Position numbers and translations under genes: made by a program. A stretch of 64,000 bases of DNA from JADJPF01 sp964492845 (GTDB lineage: Bacteria > Acidobacteriota > Blastocatellia > Chloracidobacteriales > JADJPF01). Location of the stretch: contig CAZBMZ010000026.1 in NCBI GenBank assembly GCA_964492845.1, forward strand, positions 1 to 64,000, written 5' to 3'. The notes beneath the pieces are model-generated. The model was not told where the DNA came from, did not search any database, and saw only the letters and a program-made list of their open reading frames with translations. Below are positions 50,637 to 58,984 of this stretch, in pieces. Position 1 is the first letter of the stretch. Each line of letters opens with the position of its first letter.

Positions 50637-51665
50637 ATGCAAGCCGTTATTTTAGCTGGAGGAAAAGGAACTCGTCTTCGTCCATTGACTCTTTCTACTC
50701 CTAAACCTATTACTACAATTGCTGATCAGCCATTTCTTTATTATCAACTAGAAATATTAAAAAAAGCTGGTGTAACAGAAGTAATTTTAGCTCTATCCTA
50801 CAAATCAGAAAAAATTATGGCTGTCTTTGGAGATGGTGAAAAATTAGGGCTTAAAATTCGCTATCTAGTTGAACCTCAACCCCTAGGAACAGCCGGAGCT
50901 TATAAATTTACAGAAAAATATATAAATACTACAACTATAGTATTTAATGGAGATATTCTTACTAATATTGATATAGCTGCTGCCGTAGCATTACATAAAC
51001 AGCGTCAAGCAACAGCAACCATTATTTTAGTGCCTGTTGAAAACCCTTCTGCTTATGGGCTAGTTGAAACCGCTAGCGATGGTCAAGTCCTAAGATTTTT
51101 AGAAAAACCTAAAGCTAATGAAATTACTTGTAACACAATTAATGCTGGTATGTACGTATTAGAACCTAAAGTTCTACAATATATCCCGCCCGATGTAGAA
51201 CATTCCTTTGAATATCAATTATTTCCAAAGTTAAAAGCTGAAAATGAGCCTTTTTATTCTGTAATTAGCAAAGAATATTGGCTGGATATTGGAACTAATG
51301 CCCGTTACTTGCAAGCTAATTTGGATGTGATAGCTAATCGGCTAGCCTACCGTCCAACACGCAACCAAACCTATTTTCCTTCTGCTGAAATAGATGCTCT
51401 TTCTCTACTAGCTAAAAATGTAAAAGTTGGAGTTGGAGCTAAAATTATCAATTCTGTAATTGGTGAAAACTGCTTAATTGAAGATGGAGCAACTATTAAA
51501 AACTCTGTACTACTAGCTAATACTAAAGTAGAAGTTAGTGCAATAATCGAAAACTCAATTATTGGTCAAAATTGCTTAATCAAACAATTTGCAAACATTA
51601 AACAAGGCTCGGTTTTAGGAGATAACACAGTGATAACAGATTTTAGCCAAATAGGTGGTATCTAA
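50637..51665 (+). CDS. Sugar-phosphate nucleotidyltransferase with hexapeptide C-terminus
   Basis: 342 residues. The N-terminal GT-A-type domain begins VILAGGKGTRLRPLT (nucleotide loop) with the PKP and NGDILT motifs. The C-terminal part (about 255-342) is a left-handed beta-helix of VIGENCLIEDG-type hexapeptides. Resembles mannose-1-phosphate guanylyltransferase / glucose-1-phosphate thymidylyltransferase-like GlmU relatives. Next gene starts one base after its stop, forming an operon that makes an activated sugar. Confidence 0.92.
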   Translation: MQAVILAGGKGTRLRPLTLSTPKPITTIADQPFLYYQLEILKKAGVTEVILALSYKSEKIMAVFGDGEKLGLKIRYLVEPQPLGTAGAYKFTEKYINTTTIVFNGDILTNIDIAAAVALHKQRQATATIILVPVENPSAYGLVETASDGQVLRFLEKPKANEITCNTINAGMYVLEPKVLQYIPPDVEHSFEYQLFPKLKAENEPFYSVISKEYWLDIGTNARYLQANLDVIANRLAYRPTRNQTYFPSAEIDALSLLAKNVKVGVGAKIINSVIGENCLIEDGATIKNSVLLANTKVEVSAIIENSIIGQNCLIKQFANIKQGSVLGDNTVITDFSQIGGI

Positions 51666-51666
51666 A

Positions 51667-53073
51667 ATGATTAAATTTGGAACAGATGGCTGGCGTGCAG
51701 TTATTGCCGAAGAATTTACATTTCAAAATGTAGCAATTGTTACTCAAGCACTGGCAGATTACTTAAATTCTGAAAATTTCCCTAATAGAACTTTAGTTGT
51801 AGGTTATGACCGTAGGTTTCTTTCTGACCGCTTTGCAAGTCAAGTAGCAGCACAACTTGTAGCAAATGACTTCCAAGTCCTGCTTTTTGATGAAGCCGTC
51901 CCGACTCCTATGGTTTCTTTTGAAGTAAAAGCGCAAAACTTAGCTGCTGGCGTGGTAATTACCGCTAGTCATAACCCTCCAGAATTTAATGGCTTTAAGG
52001 TTAAAGCACCTTTTGGAGGCTCAGCACCTCCAGAAATGACCCAGCAAATAGAAGCTAGATTAGGTCAAACTCCTCCAAAACAAATGTCTTTTGTTGATGC
52101 CATTGCAACAGGTAAAGTCAAAGCTATCCAACCATCTATAAATTATGGACGACATATAGCCGATCTTGTAGATTTAGAAAAAATCAAAGCTTCAACTGCC
52201 AAAATAGTAGTTGATCCAATGCATGGCAGCGGCGGACGTTGGGTAGAGCATTTGTTAAACGGTGGAAAATGCCAAGTTACTACCATTAGAGCTAACCAGG
52301 ATGCTTATTTTGGAGGTGTTAATCCTGAACCTTTAGCACATCATCTTCAAGCCTTATCAGAAACCGTTAAAGAAACTTCCGCCCTACTAGGTCTTGCAAC
52401 TGATGGCGATGCTGACCGAGTTGGCGCAGTTGATGAAGAAGGAAAGTTTATTAACTCCCACCAAATTGTTGCAATACTTTTACTACATCTAGCTAAAGTG
52501 CGTAAGCTATCTGGAGCAGTAGCGGTAACATTTTCTCAAAGTGTGCTAGTAAAACGTATAGCCAAGCATTTTAATTTACCAATTTATGAAACTCCTATAG
52601 GCTTTAAGTATTTGGCAGAGTTAATGCTTACAAGAAATGTTTTAATAAGTGGTGAAGAATCTGGTGGAATTGGTATTAAAGGCAATATACCGGAACGTGA
52701 TGGAATTCTTAATAGTCTTTTGTTAGCAGAAGCAATTATTGCTAGTGGAAAAACTCCTAGTGAGTTACTAAAAAGTATTTGGCAGGAATTTGGCTATTTT
52801 TCCTATGATCGACTAGATTTACCAATAGAAATTGAGAGAGGACAAGCTTTTGTAGAAAAAATGAAGTCTGACCCTCCATTAGAAATTGCTCAAGAAAAAA
52901 TTGCTCAAGTTGCTACATTAGATGGAACAAAACTTATCTTTGCTGATGAAAGTTGGCTACTACTTAGACAATCTGGAACTGAACCTGTTTTAAGGCTTTA
53001 TTGTGAGGCTTCATCAGAAGAAAAAGTTGAAAAAATACTTTTTGCTGCCAAAGAACTAGTTAAAAGTTACTAA
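51667..53073 (+). CDS. Phosphoglucomutase/phosphomannomutase
   Basis: 468 residues from the ATG at 51667; the frame extends to a GTG that overlaps the AGGTGG ribosome site. Catalytic phosphoserine is in TASHNPPEFNGFK, Mg2+ loop DGDADR, sugar loop GEESGG and phosphate-binding RQSGTEP. Interconverts hexose 1- and 6-phosphates. Coupled to the nucleotidyltransferase just upstream, so the pair supplies a nucleotide sugar for envelope polysaccharide or compatible solute synthesis. Confidence 0.95.
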   Translation: MIKFGTDGWRAVIAEEFTFQNVAIVTQALADYLNSENFPNRTLVVGYDRRFLSDRFASQVAAQLVANDFQVLLFDEAVPTPMVSFEVKAQNLAAGVVITASHNPPEFNGFKVKAPFGGSAPPEMTQQIEARLGQTPPKQMSFVDAIATGKVKAIQPSINYGRHIADLVDLEKIKASTAKIVVDPMHGSGGRWVEHLLNGGKCQVTTIRANQDAYFGGVNPEPLAHHLQALSETVKETSALLGLATDGDADRVGAVDEEGKFINSHQIVAILLLHLAKVRKLSGAVAVTFSQSVLVKRIAKHFNLPIYETPIGFKYLAELMLTRNVLISGEESGGIGIKGNIPERDGILNSLLLAEAIIASGKTPSELLKSIWQEFGYFSYDRLDLPIEIERGQAFVEKMKSDPPLEIAQEKIAQVATLDGTKLIFADESWLLLRQSGTEPVLRLYCEASSEEKVEKILFAAKELVKSY

Positions 53074-53080
53074 AAATTTT

Positions 53081-53126
53081 ACAAAAAAGAACCTAGGTAA
53101 AACATTTGTGTGCTTTATCTAGGTTC
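53081..53126 (-). terminator. Terminator of the PilZ gene (minus) at convergent ends
   Basis: GAACCTAGGTAAA (53089-53101) pairs with TTTATCTAGGTTC (53114-53126), 13 pairs with one G-T, around 12 bases. The A-run at 53083-53088 gives a U-run on the minus strand, so it mainly terminates the PilZ gene, and could also serve the mutase. Confidence 0.7.
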
Positions 53127-53163
53127 GAGGCTAGGCTATTGAGGGCAAAAAACAAAATCTAAA

Positions 53164-53475
53164 CTAAAAGGAGACTAGACAATTTTCTTTCTCTTCAACA
53201 AAACGTATTCCTAAGCGCACTAAATCATAACTCGGCCAAGGCTCAATATTAACAACTTCACCTTTTATAAAAAGATCATCTTTAAGACTAACTTCTAATT
53301 CTGTTCCTATAGGAAAAGGCATATAGGTTAATATCCCCATTCCAGACTCGCTAAAATCTATTGTAAGACCGTCAATAAAATCTTTGTCTTCACCACAAGC
53401 TTTTATTTCAACAAATCTTCGGTAATTACTACGGTCTTCATTACGATAAAGAGATTGGGTATTTGCCATAGCCAT
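53164..53475 (-). CDS. Small PilZ-like domain protein
   Basis: 103 residues, almost all one PilZ-type beta-barrel. RSNYRRFVEIKA contains an RxxxR-like segment and DFSESGMGIL a D/NxSxxG-like segment, both c-di-GMP signatures. An adjacent relative at 53541 shares the plan. GGAG precedes the ATG. No fused output domain, so it would act by binding another protein. Confidence 0.8.
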   Translation of the reverse strand: MAMANTQSLYRNEDRSNYRRFVEIKACGEDKDFIDGLTIDFSESGMGILTYMPFPIGTELEVSLKDDLFIKGEVVNIEPWPSYDLVRLGIRFVEEKENCLVSF

Positions 53476-53540
53476 AACATTTTCTCCTTATTACACTAAA
53501 TATATAAAGTATTTATAAACTAATAATATATACTAATCTA

Positions 53541-53858
53541 TTATACAGGCCAGTTATTTTTATCAACTAATTTAATGCCTATTCTCATCATTCCCGACCA
53601 TTCCCAATCACCCCATTCATCCTCTATACTCATAACTTCACCTATGGCCGAATATTCATCATCCAAATTTATAGCAACTTTTTCCCCAACAGGAATAGAT
53701 AAAGAAGTAACAATACCTAAACCAGAAATACTACTATCAACAATCAATCCGCCTGTATATTGATAATCATTTAGAGCCTTAATTTTGATATAAGAACGCG
53801 GATAATGACTTGATTGGCGGTTTTCTTTGCGACTTTCAATAGCCTTTGGTTCTGACAT
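53541..53858 (-). CDS. Small PilZ-like domain protein (paralogue)
   Basis: 105 residues. RKENRQSSHYPRSYIKIKA precedes a VDSSISGLGIV segment (the second c-di-GMP signature, DxSxxG). An unusual acidic, Trp-rich loop (SIEDEWGDWEWSG) follows. GGAGGG precedes the ATG; 65 bases lie before its downstream paralogue. The two are clearly related but not recent copies. Confidence 0.78.
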   Translation of the reverse strand: MSEPKAIESRKENRQSSHYPRSYIKIKALNDYQYTGGLIVDSSISGLGIVTSLSIPVGEKVAINLDDEYSAIGEVMSIEDEWGDWEWSGMMRIGIKLVDKNNWPV

Positions 53859-54011
53859 AAGCCCTCCTAAAATTATTAGGAATTTTTTATTGTTATTTTA
53901 CTTAATAGCAATAGTTATGCCAAATATAAATTTTAGCTTAAACTCTTGCTATCTTATTGATTTACTTAAAAATACAATTGATTAACAGAAAAGAAATGTT
54001 GATTTTTACCC

Positions 54012-54039
54012 AAGTTTTGAGAAAATTTTCTCAAAACTT
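54012..54039. repeat. 28-bp perfect palindrome
   Basis: AAGTTTTGAGAAAA followed at once by its exact complement TTTTCTCAAAACTT, with no loop. It lies between the radical SAM stop and the small PilZ promoter. It may end the radical SAM transcript or be a dimer operator for the PilZ genes. Confidence 0.7.
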
Positions 54040-54074
54040 AGTTAATCTAATATTTGTCTATTTTGCATTATTGC

Positions 54075-55598
54075 TTATTTGTTTTTTCTAGAATTTTTCC
54101 ATTTGGTTAAACCTTCTTTTATAAAACCGTAAATTATTTGTCTATTTTGGAAGATTAGTTTTAACCAAGCTTTTTTAGTCATTTGTGGAAAATAGATACC
54201 TCTAAAAAAAAGCCGTGCAATAAAATGACCTATACGGTATTCAATAGGTTTATGGCTTATAGACTCAATTGCTGCTGCATTACGTTGTGGACTATAAGAC
54301 TCTTGCCAGGCTTGATTAACTTCTTGTCTAGCTTCAGCAATTGTCATTTTTAATGGTGTGTGTGCCATTTCAAAAGGTGCAAAATCCATCCAATGTTTAG
54401 GACGTGCTAGCCGACCAGCCTTTGCTAGTCTTTCATAAAGTGGGGTAGCAGGAAATGGGGTAAGTTGTCCAAAAACAGGTAGTCCCGGCGGCCAAGTACC
54501 AATTTGTTCTAATGTGCGTTCAGCTACGCCTAAAGTGTCATTGTCCATACCAAAAATAAAAGAAGTAATTGCATAAATATTACGTTGGGCTAGCCTATCA
54601 AGCACACCAGAATATTCAGAAGGTTTACTAAATCCTTTATTAACATCTTTCATATTTATTGGATCTATTGATTCCATACCAATAAAAATCCACTTACCAC
54701 CAGATTCAGCAATAAGATCTACTAGCTCTTCATCACGTAGTAAATTAGCACTAATTTGAGCTACCCAAGGAAGCTGTGCATTAGCACTAATAATATCTCT
54801 TAGTAAAGACTTAGTACGTTTAACATTAATAGCTAAATTATCATCTATAAAAAAGACGGCCATTTGTCCTTTTTCTTTCCTTGCACGCCTTTTAAGCATT
54901 AAAAGTTCTTCAACAACACTTTCATTGGTACGAAAGCGGATAGAATCGCCAAAAAACCCTGTTACAGTGCAAAACTCACAACCATAAGGACATCCTCGTC
55001 CTGTTTCAATTGGTACAACATGAAAATTTCCCCATCCAGTGCCTAAACGCTTTAATAATGGTCGGAAAAATTTAGGAACAAGATTAAATTGAGCTAAATC
55101 AAGTGTGTCCCAAGGAATAATTGGATAAGGTTGGAGGCTTGGCTTTTTATCTTTACCTTTTATATCTATTTCAGGCTGGTAAATATCCTTAAGTTGTCCA
55201 TTAGCAACATCTCTAAGAATAAGCGGCCAAGTTTCATCAGCTTCACCAAGTGCAATTGCATCAGCATGGCGCACTCCACCATTTCTTCCTAAAGCTTCAT
55301 CTGGCACCTCACTAACATGCGGCCCTCCCATAACCACAAGTATATTTGCTGCACGAAGCGCGTCAGCCATACGATAAGCTTTAGCAATCATTCTGGTCAT
55401 TGCACCTATACCAACAAGGTCAACTCCTTTTTCACGGACAAATCTTACTAATTCTTCTTCATTCATTGCATGAGTATTACCATCTACTAATATAACTTCA
55501 TGTTCTGGGGGAGTAAGCGATTGCAGAAGAAACATCCATAGGTGAGGCATAAAGTTACGTGTTACGCCATTATCAGGGTTATAAAGCAGTATTTTCAT
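54075..55598 (-). CDS. B12-binding-type radical SAM protein
   Basis: 507 residues. The N-terminal part (about 1-150) is a cobalamin-binding-like Rossmann fold (VGIGAMTRMI and VVMGGPHVSEVPDEAL). The radical SAM domain has one CxxxCxxC site (GRGCPYGCEFC), the GGxESxxx-like WIFIGMESI strand and a C-terminal DUF4070-type segment (PFEMAHTP). No other Cys-rich cluster is seen. Similar enzymes methylate hopanoids or other unactivated carbons, or couple lipid tails. The substrate cannot be set from sequence. Alone, with a weak AGGAA ribosome site. Confidence 0.88.
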   Translation of the reverse strand: MKILLYNPDNGVTRNFMPHLWMFLLQSLTPPEHEVILVDGNTHAMNEEELVRFVREKGVDLVGIGAMTRMIAKAYRMADALRAANILVVMGGPHVSEVPDEALGRNGGVRHADAIALGEADETWPLILRDVANGQLKDIYQPEIDIKGKDKKPSLQPYPIIPWDTLDLAQFNLVPKFFRPLLKRLGTGWGNFHVVPIETGRGCPYGCEFCTVTGFFGDSIRFRTNESVVEELLMLKRRARKEKGQMAVFFIDDNLAINVKRTKSLLRDIISANAQLPWVAQISANLLRDEELVDLIAESGGKWIFIGMESIDPINMKDVNKGFSKPSEYSGVLDRLAQRNIYAITSFIFGMDNDTLGVAERTLEQIGTWPPGLPVFGQLTPFPATPLYERLAKAGRLARPKHWMDFAPFEMAHTPLKMTIAEARQEVNQAWQESYSPQRNAAAIESISHKPIEYRIGHFIARLFFRGIYFPQMTKKAWLKLIFQNRQIIYGFIKEGLTKWKNSRKNK

Positions 55599-55754
55599 AT
55601 TGTATTCCTAACTGTTTATAGTTGATTTTAAACAGTTAGGTTACAACTATTTATAATTAACTATGTACCTAGCACTAAAATTGTGGGCGGGTATTTAAGT
55701 TTTAGGAGTAGGTTATTATTTAACACCTACTCCTATTAAAATTTTGCTACTTTC

Positions 55755-58700
55755 TTAAAAATTAAAAGTAAAGCTTGCTGTTGCAGTATTGCTATTAATA
55801 ACAACTACTTGGTTAGCACCTTTAACAAGACTTAGTTTTTTCTTATTACCTTTTAAGCTAATTGAATTGTCAGTTTGCTGAGTAATTCTTGAGCTAATAT
55901 CTTGTCCATTAATAGTAACTCTTGCTCCACCTGAGCCAAATCCTACACCTGTTATAGTGAGGTTTGGCTTAACAAATGCTACATTGTTAATCGCTGTGGC
56001 AGGATCCACAATAACATCAAAACTAGTTTGTGCTGTTAATCCAGCAGTATCAGTTACTATTACTAATACTGTTCCACCTTGAGTATCTGTTACTTTAGGA
56101 GCAATTAGTATTGTTGCACTTCCACTGCCATTATCTTGTAAGCTAACAAATCTTAAGGTTGAAGCTATACTTAATCTTAAGCCTGTATTGCCATCAGGAT
56201 CACTAGCAGAAACATTAACTGTTTGTGTATTGCCTGCTTGAACTGTTTGATTAGCAATAGACATAATGGTTGGAACTTGATTGGCTCTATTAACTGTTAA
56301 AATGGCTGTTTGAGTTTTAACAATTTGTCCTGAAGTGCCAGTAATAGTAATTGTTATATCTCCTGCTGTAGTGTTAGATGTAGTATTTACAGTTAAAGTA
56401 GTGTTGCCGCCTGGCAAAATACTACCAGCAGCTAAACTTGTTTGAACAGTTGTTTGATTAGTAGTAACCACTAAATCAATTGACTGATTAAATCCACCAA
56501 CGGCTTGGCTGTTAATTGTAAAAGTAGCACTGCTTCCAGCCGTTACACTTTGACTTACAGGGTTAACAGCTAAAGTAAATTCTTGAGTTTGTGGAGGAGG
56601 TGCAGCATTAAGTTTTGTTTCATACATTCCACGTCCATGAGTAGCAAGACGTAAAATTCCAAGTTTTCCATTTACATCAATATCAAAAACTGCAACCATT
56701 GGCATGCCAGGAACAAGCCGCCAATTTTTACCGCTATCTACTGTTTCAAATAAACCAAGGTCAGTACCAACAAAAATATTATTAGAGTCATTAGGATTAA
56801 TTGCTAAAGCATTAGCAGGAACATCTGGTAAATTTGCGCTAATGTCCTGCCAGCTACCACCGCCCTTTGTACTCTTAAAAACATGTCCTGTGCGAAAACC
56901 AGATAAAGACACATAAACCGTGTTAGGATCTTTTGGATCTGGAGTTACATCACTAATATATCTTTGCGGTAAGTTTTCGGTAACATCTTGGAAAGTAGCA
57001 CCATCATCTTTGCTAGTAAAAACTGCTCCATCTGATGAGCCTGTATAAATTACTGGCGCACCTTTAGCAATCCCAATAGCTGAAACAGCTTGTCGAGATG
57101 CTCTAGTCAACCGGTTGCTAATTGAAAGCCAGTTTTCGCCCTTGTTAGTAGTTCGATAAAGTCTAAATGTTCCAAAATAAAGAGTATCTGGTTTGTTTGT
57201 ATCTAGCTCAAAAGGTGCGTAAAACAATACATCATCTGTTTGATTAATTCCGCTACGAACAACCCGCCATGAGCCTAATGCCCCGCCAGAATCTGAACGA
57301 GCCGGGCCAATAAATCCTCGTACATTAAAGTAAGTATGATACATAGTGCCAGGATTAAATTGATCAATCCGAGCAAAACCCCCATCACCATCATCAGAGT
57401 GCTGCCATGCATCTGTCCCGCTAAATAGATTTGTACCGTTATCTTGCGTTCCTCCAATGGTAATAGTTGGGTTACTTGGATGAATAGAAACACTTTGGAA
57501 TTGAGTTAAACTTAAGTTTCCATTGATGTTAACAAAAGTGTTTCCACCATCTGAAGTTGTCCAAATACCTCCATCACTACCTACAAACATTCGTCTTGGA
57601 TTTGCTGGAGTAAAAATTATTGCATGGAAATCTACGTGGGTATTTCTAGTAATATCAACCCAGTTTTGCCCTCCGTTGGTACTACGATAAATTCCTACAC
57701 CACCAAAATAAACATTGTCAGGGTTACTTGGGTCAACTTCTAAAACTTGGTCATAGCTACATTGACAGGTAAAATTACCTTGGGGTTTGCCTACTTTAGC
57801 CCAAGTATTGCCCCCATTATCAGACCTATAAATATCTAAAATATCTCCTGTAAGTAAGCTTTCAAAAGAAGCATAGACAATATTGGTATTTGAGCGAGCA
57901 ACAGCAACATCTGGTCGTCCAAAATCTCTAGTTGGAAGTCCTCCAGAAAGTTTAGTCCAGCTAGCCCCAGCATTTGTGGTCTTAAAAACTCCTTCTGATC
58001 CTAAAGTAGCGTAAATAATATTACTATTATTTGGATCCATTTCTATATCATAACCAAAAGCACCAATAGAAAGGTTAGTAGTTATGTTTAAGCTAGGATT
58101 AAATGTTTGCCCACCATCTGTAGATTTATAAATTCCATTGACAGCAATTTGCGGATTAGTGCTAGAGCCTATACCAGCAAAGCCAACGGTACTTGAAACA
58201 TAAAGAATATTTGTATTTCTAGGGTCTATAACAATTTTATTAAAACCACAGCCTGCAAAAGTATTAGCAGCAAATTGTCGCCAAGTGCTACCACCATCAG
58301 TAGATTTTAGGATTCCCATTCCAAAAAATGTATCTCCAGAAAGATTTCCCTCTCCAGTGCCTGCATAAATAATATTAGAATCTGATGGGTCAATAGCAAT
58401 TGCACCAATTGCTTGTGTAGGAGCATTCTCAGTTAAAGGTGTCCAACTCTGCCCAGCATTAGTTGTACGCCAAACACCACCTTGCGCACCACCTAAATAA
58501 ATTGTATTAGTATTACGGGGATCTATAGCTAAACTTGTTACTCTTCCAGTTACATTTCCTCTTATTCCGCCTTCTGTTTGACCATTAACAATTGGTGATG
58601 GCCCAATAGCTTTTAGTGGTTCTGTTATATTGGAAGCAAACTTAGCTGGATATTTAACCTTATCAGCTTCTATTTTTTTAACTCCTTCTAAATGCTTTTC

Positions 58701-58955
58701 TAAAGGAATAGTATTAAAAGGAAAAGCACGTTGTTGGTAAAAATGCTCTCCACGCTTTTTAGATAGGTCTAATTTTTCTAATTCATCATGTGAAAATAAA
58801 TTTTGAAAAGATTCTTTTGCTTTTTCAGCAATTTTTCTTTCAGGGTAGCTTTTACCTCTTTTTTGGGATTGGGCTTCAACTTGCCATTGCCAAGTTGTTG
58901 ATATAAATAAACCTAATGTTAATATAAAAAGTATTAGGTATTTCTTTTTATACAT
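55755..58955 (-). CDS. Secreted VPS10/sortilin-like Asp-box protein with Ig-like insert
   Basis: 1066 residues. Signal peptide (about 1-28), a helical stalk, then a propeller region (about 115-790) with many Asp-box turns such as KSTDGGSTW and TTNAGQSW, plus repeated IAIDPSDSNIIYAGT units. About 800-985 holds two or three Ig-like/filament domains rich in Thr and Gly, absent from the upstream paralogue. The last 80 residues form an IPT/TIG-like domain ending ASFTFNF. It is not a sialidase: no catalytic Arg triad is apparent. Likely surface-exposed and involved in binding. Tandem with the paralogue, 29 bases downstream. Confidence 0.88.
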   Translation of the reverse strand: MYKKKYLILFILTLGLFISTTWQWQVEAQSQKRGKSYPERKIAEKAKESFQNLFSHDELEKLDLSKKRGEHFYQQRAFPFNTIPLEKHLEGVKKIEADKVKYPAKFASNITEPLKAIGPSPIVNGQTEGGIRGNVTGRVTSLAIDPRNTNTIYLGGAQGGVWRTTNAGQSWTPLTENAPTQAIGAIAIDPSDSNIIYAGTGEGNLSGDTFFGMGILKSTDGGSTWRQFAANTFAGCGFNKIVIDPRNTNILYVSSTVGFAGIGSSTNPQIAVNGIYKSTDGGQTFNPSLNITTNLSIGAFGYDIEMDPNNSNIIYATLGSEGVFKTTNAGASWTKLSGGLPTRDFGRPDVAVARSNTNIVYASFESLLTGDILDIYRSDNGGNTWAKVGKPQGNFTCQCSYDQVLEVDPSNPDNVYFGGVGIYRSTNGGQNWVDITRNTHVDFHAIIFTPANPRRMFVGSDGGIWTTSDGGNTFVNINGNLSLTQFQSVSIHPSNPTITIGGTQDNGTNLFSGTDAWQHSDDGDGGFARIDQFNPGTMYHTYFNVRGFIGPARSDSGGALGSWRVVRSGINQTDDVLFYAPFELDTNKPDTLYFGTFRLYRTTNKGENWLSISNRLTRASRQAVSAIGIAKGAPVIYTGSSDGAVFTSKDDGATFQDVTENLPQRYISDVTPDPKDPNTVYVSLSGFRTGHVFKSTKGGGSWQDISANLPDVPANALAINPNDSNNIFVGTDLGLFETVDSGKNWRLVPGMPMVAVFDIDVNGKLGILRLATHGRGMYETKLNAAPPPQTQEFTLAVNPVSQSVTAGSSATFTINSQAVGGFNQSIDLVVTTNQTTVQTSLAAGSILPGGNTTLTVNTTSNTTAGDITITITGTSGQIVKTQTAILTVNRANQVPTIMSIANQTVQAGNTQTVNVSASDPDGNTGLRLSIASTLRFVSLQDNGSGSATILIAPKVTDTQGGTVLVIVTDTAGLTAQTSFDVIVDPATAINNVAFVKPNLTITGVGFGSGGARVTINGQDISSRITQQTDNSISLKGNKKKLSLVKGANQVVVINSNTATASFTFNF

Positions 58956-58984
58956 CTTTCACCTCATAAGTAATTTTGCAAATA

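Noticed and set aside
57275..57493. Minus-strand ORF within the Asp-box protein gene
   Set aside because: It is an alternative frame of the same gene with no domain and no ribosome site; the Asp-box frame is continuous through the region.
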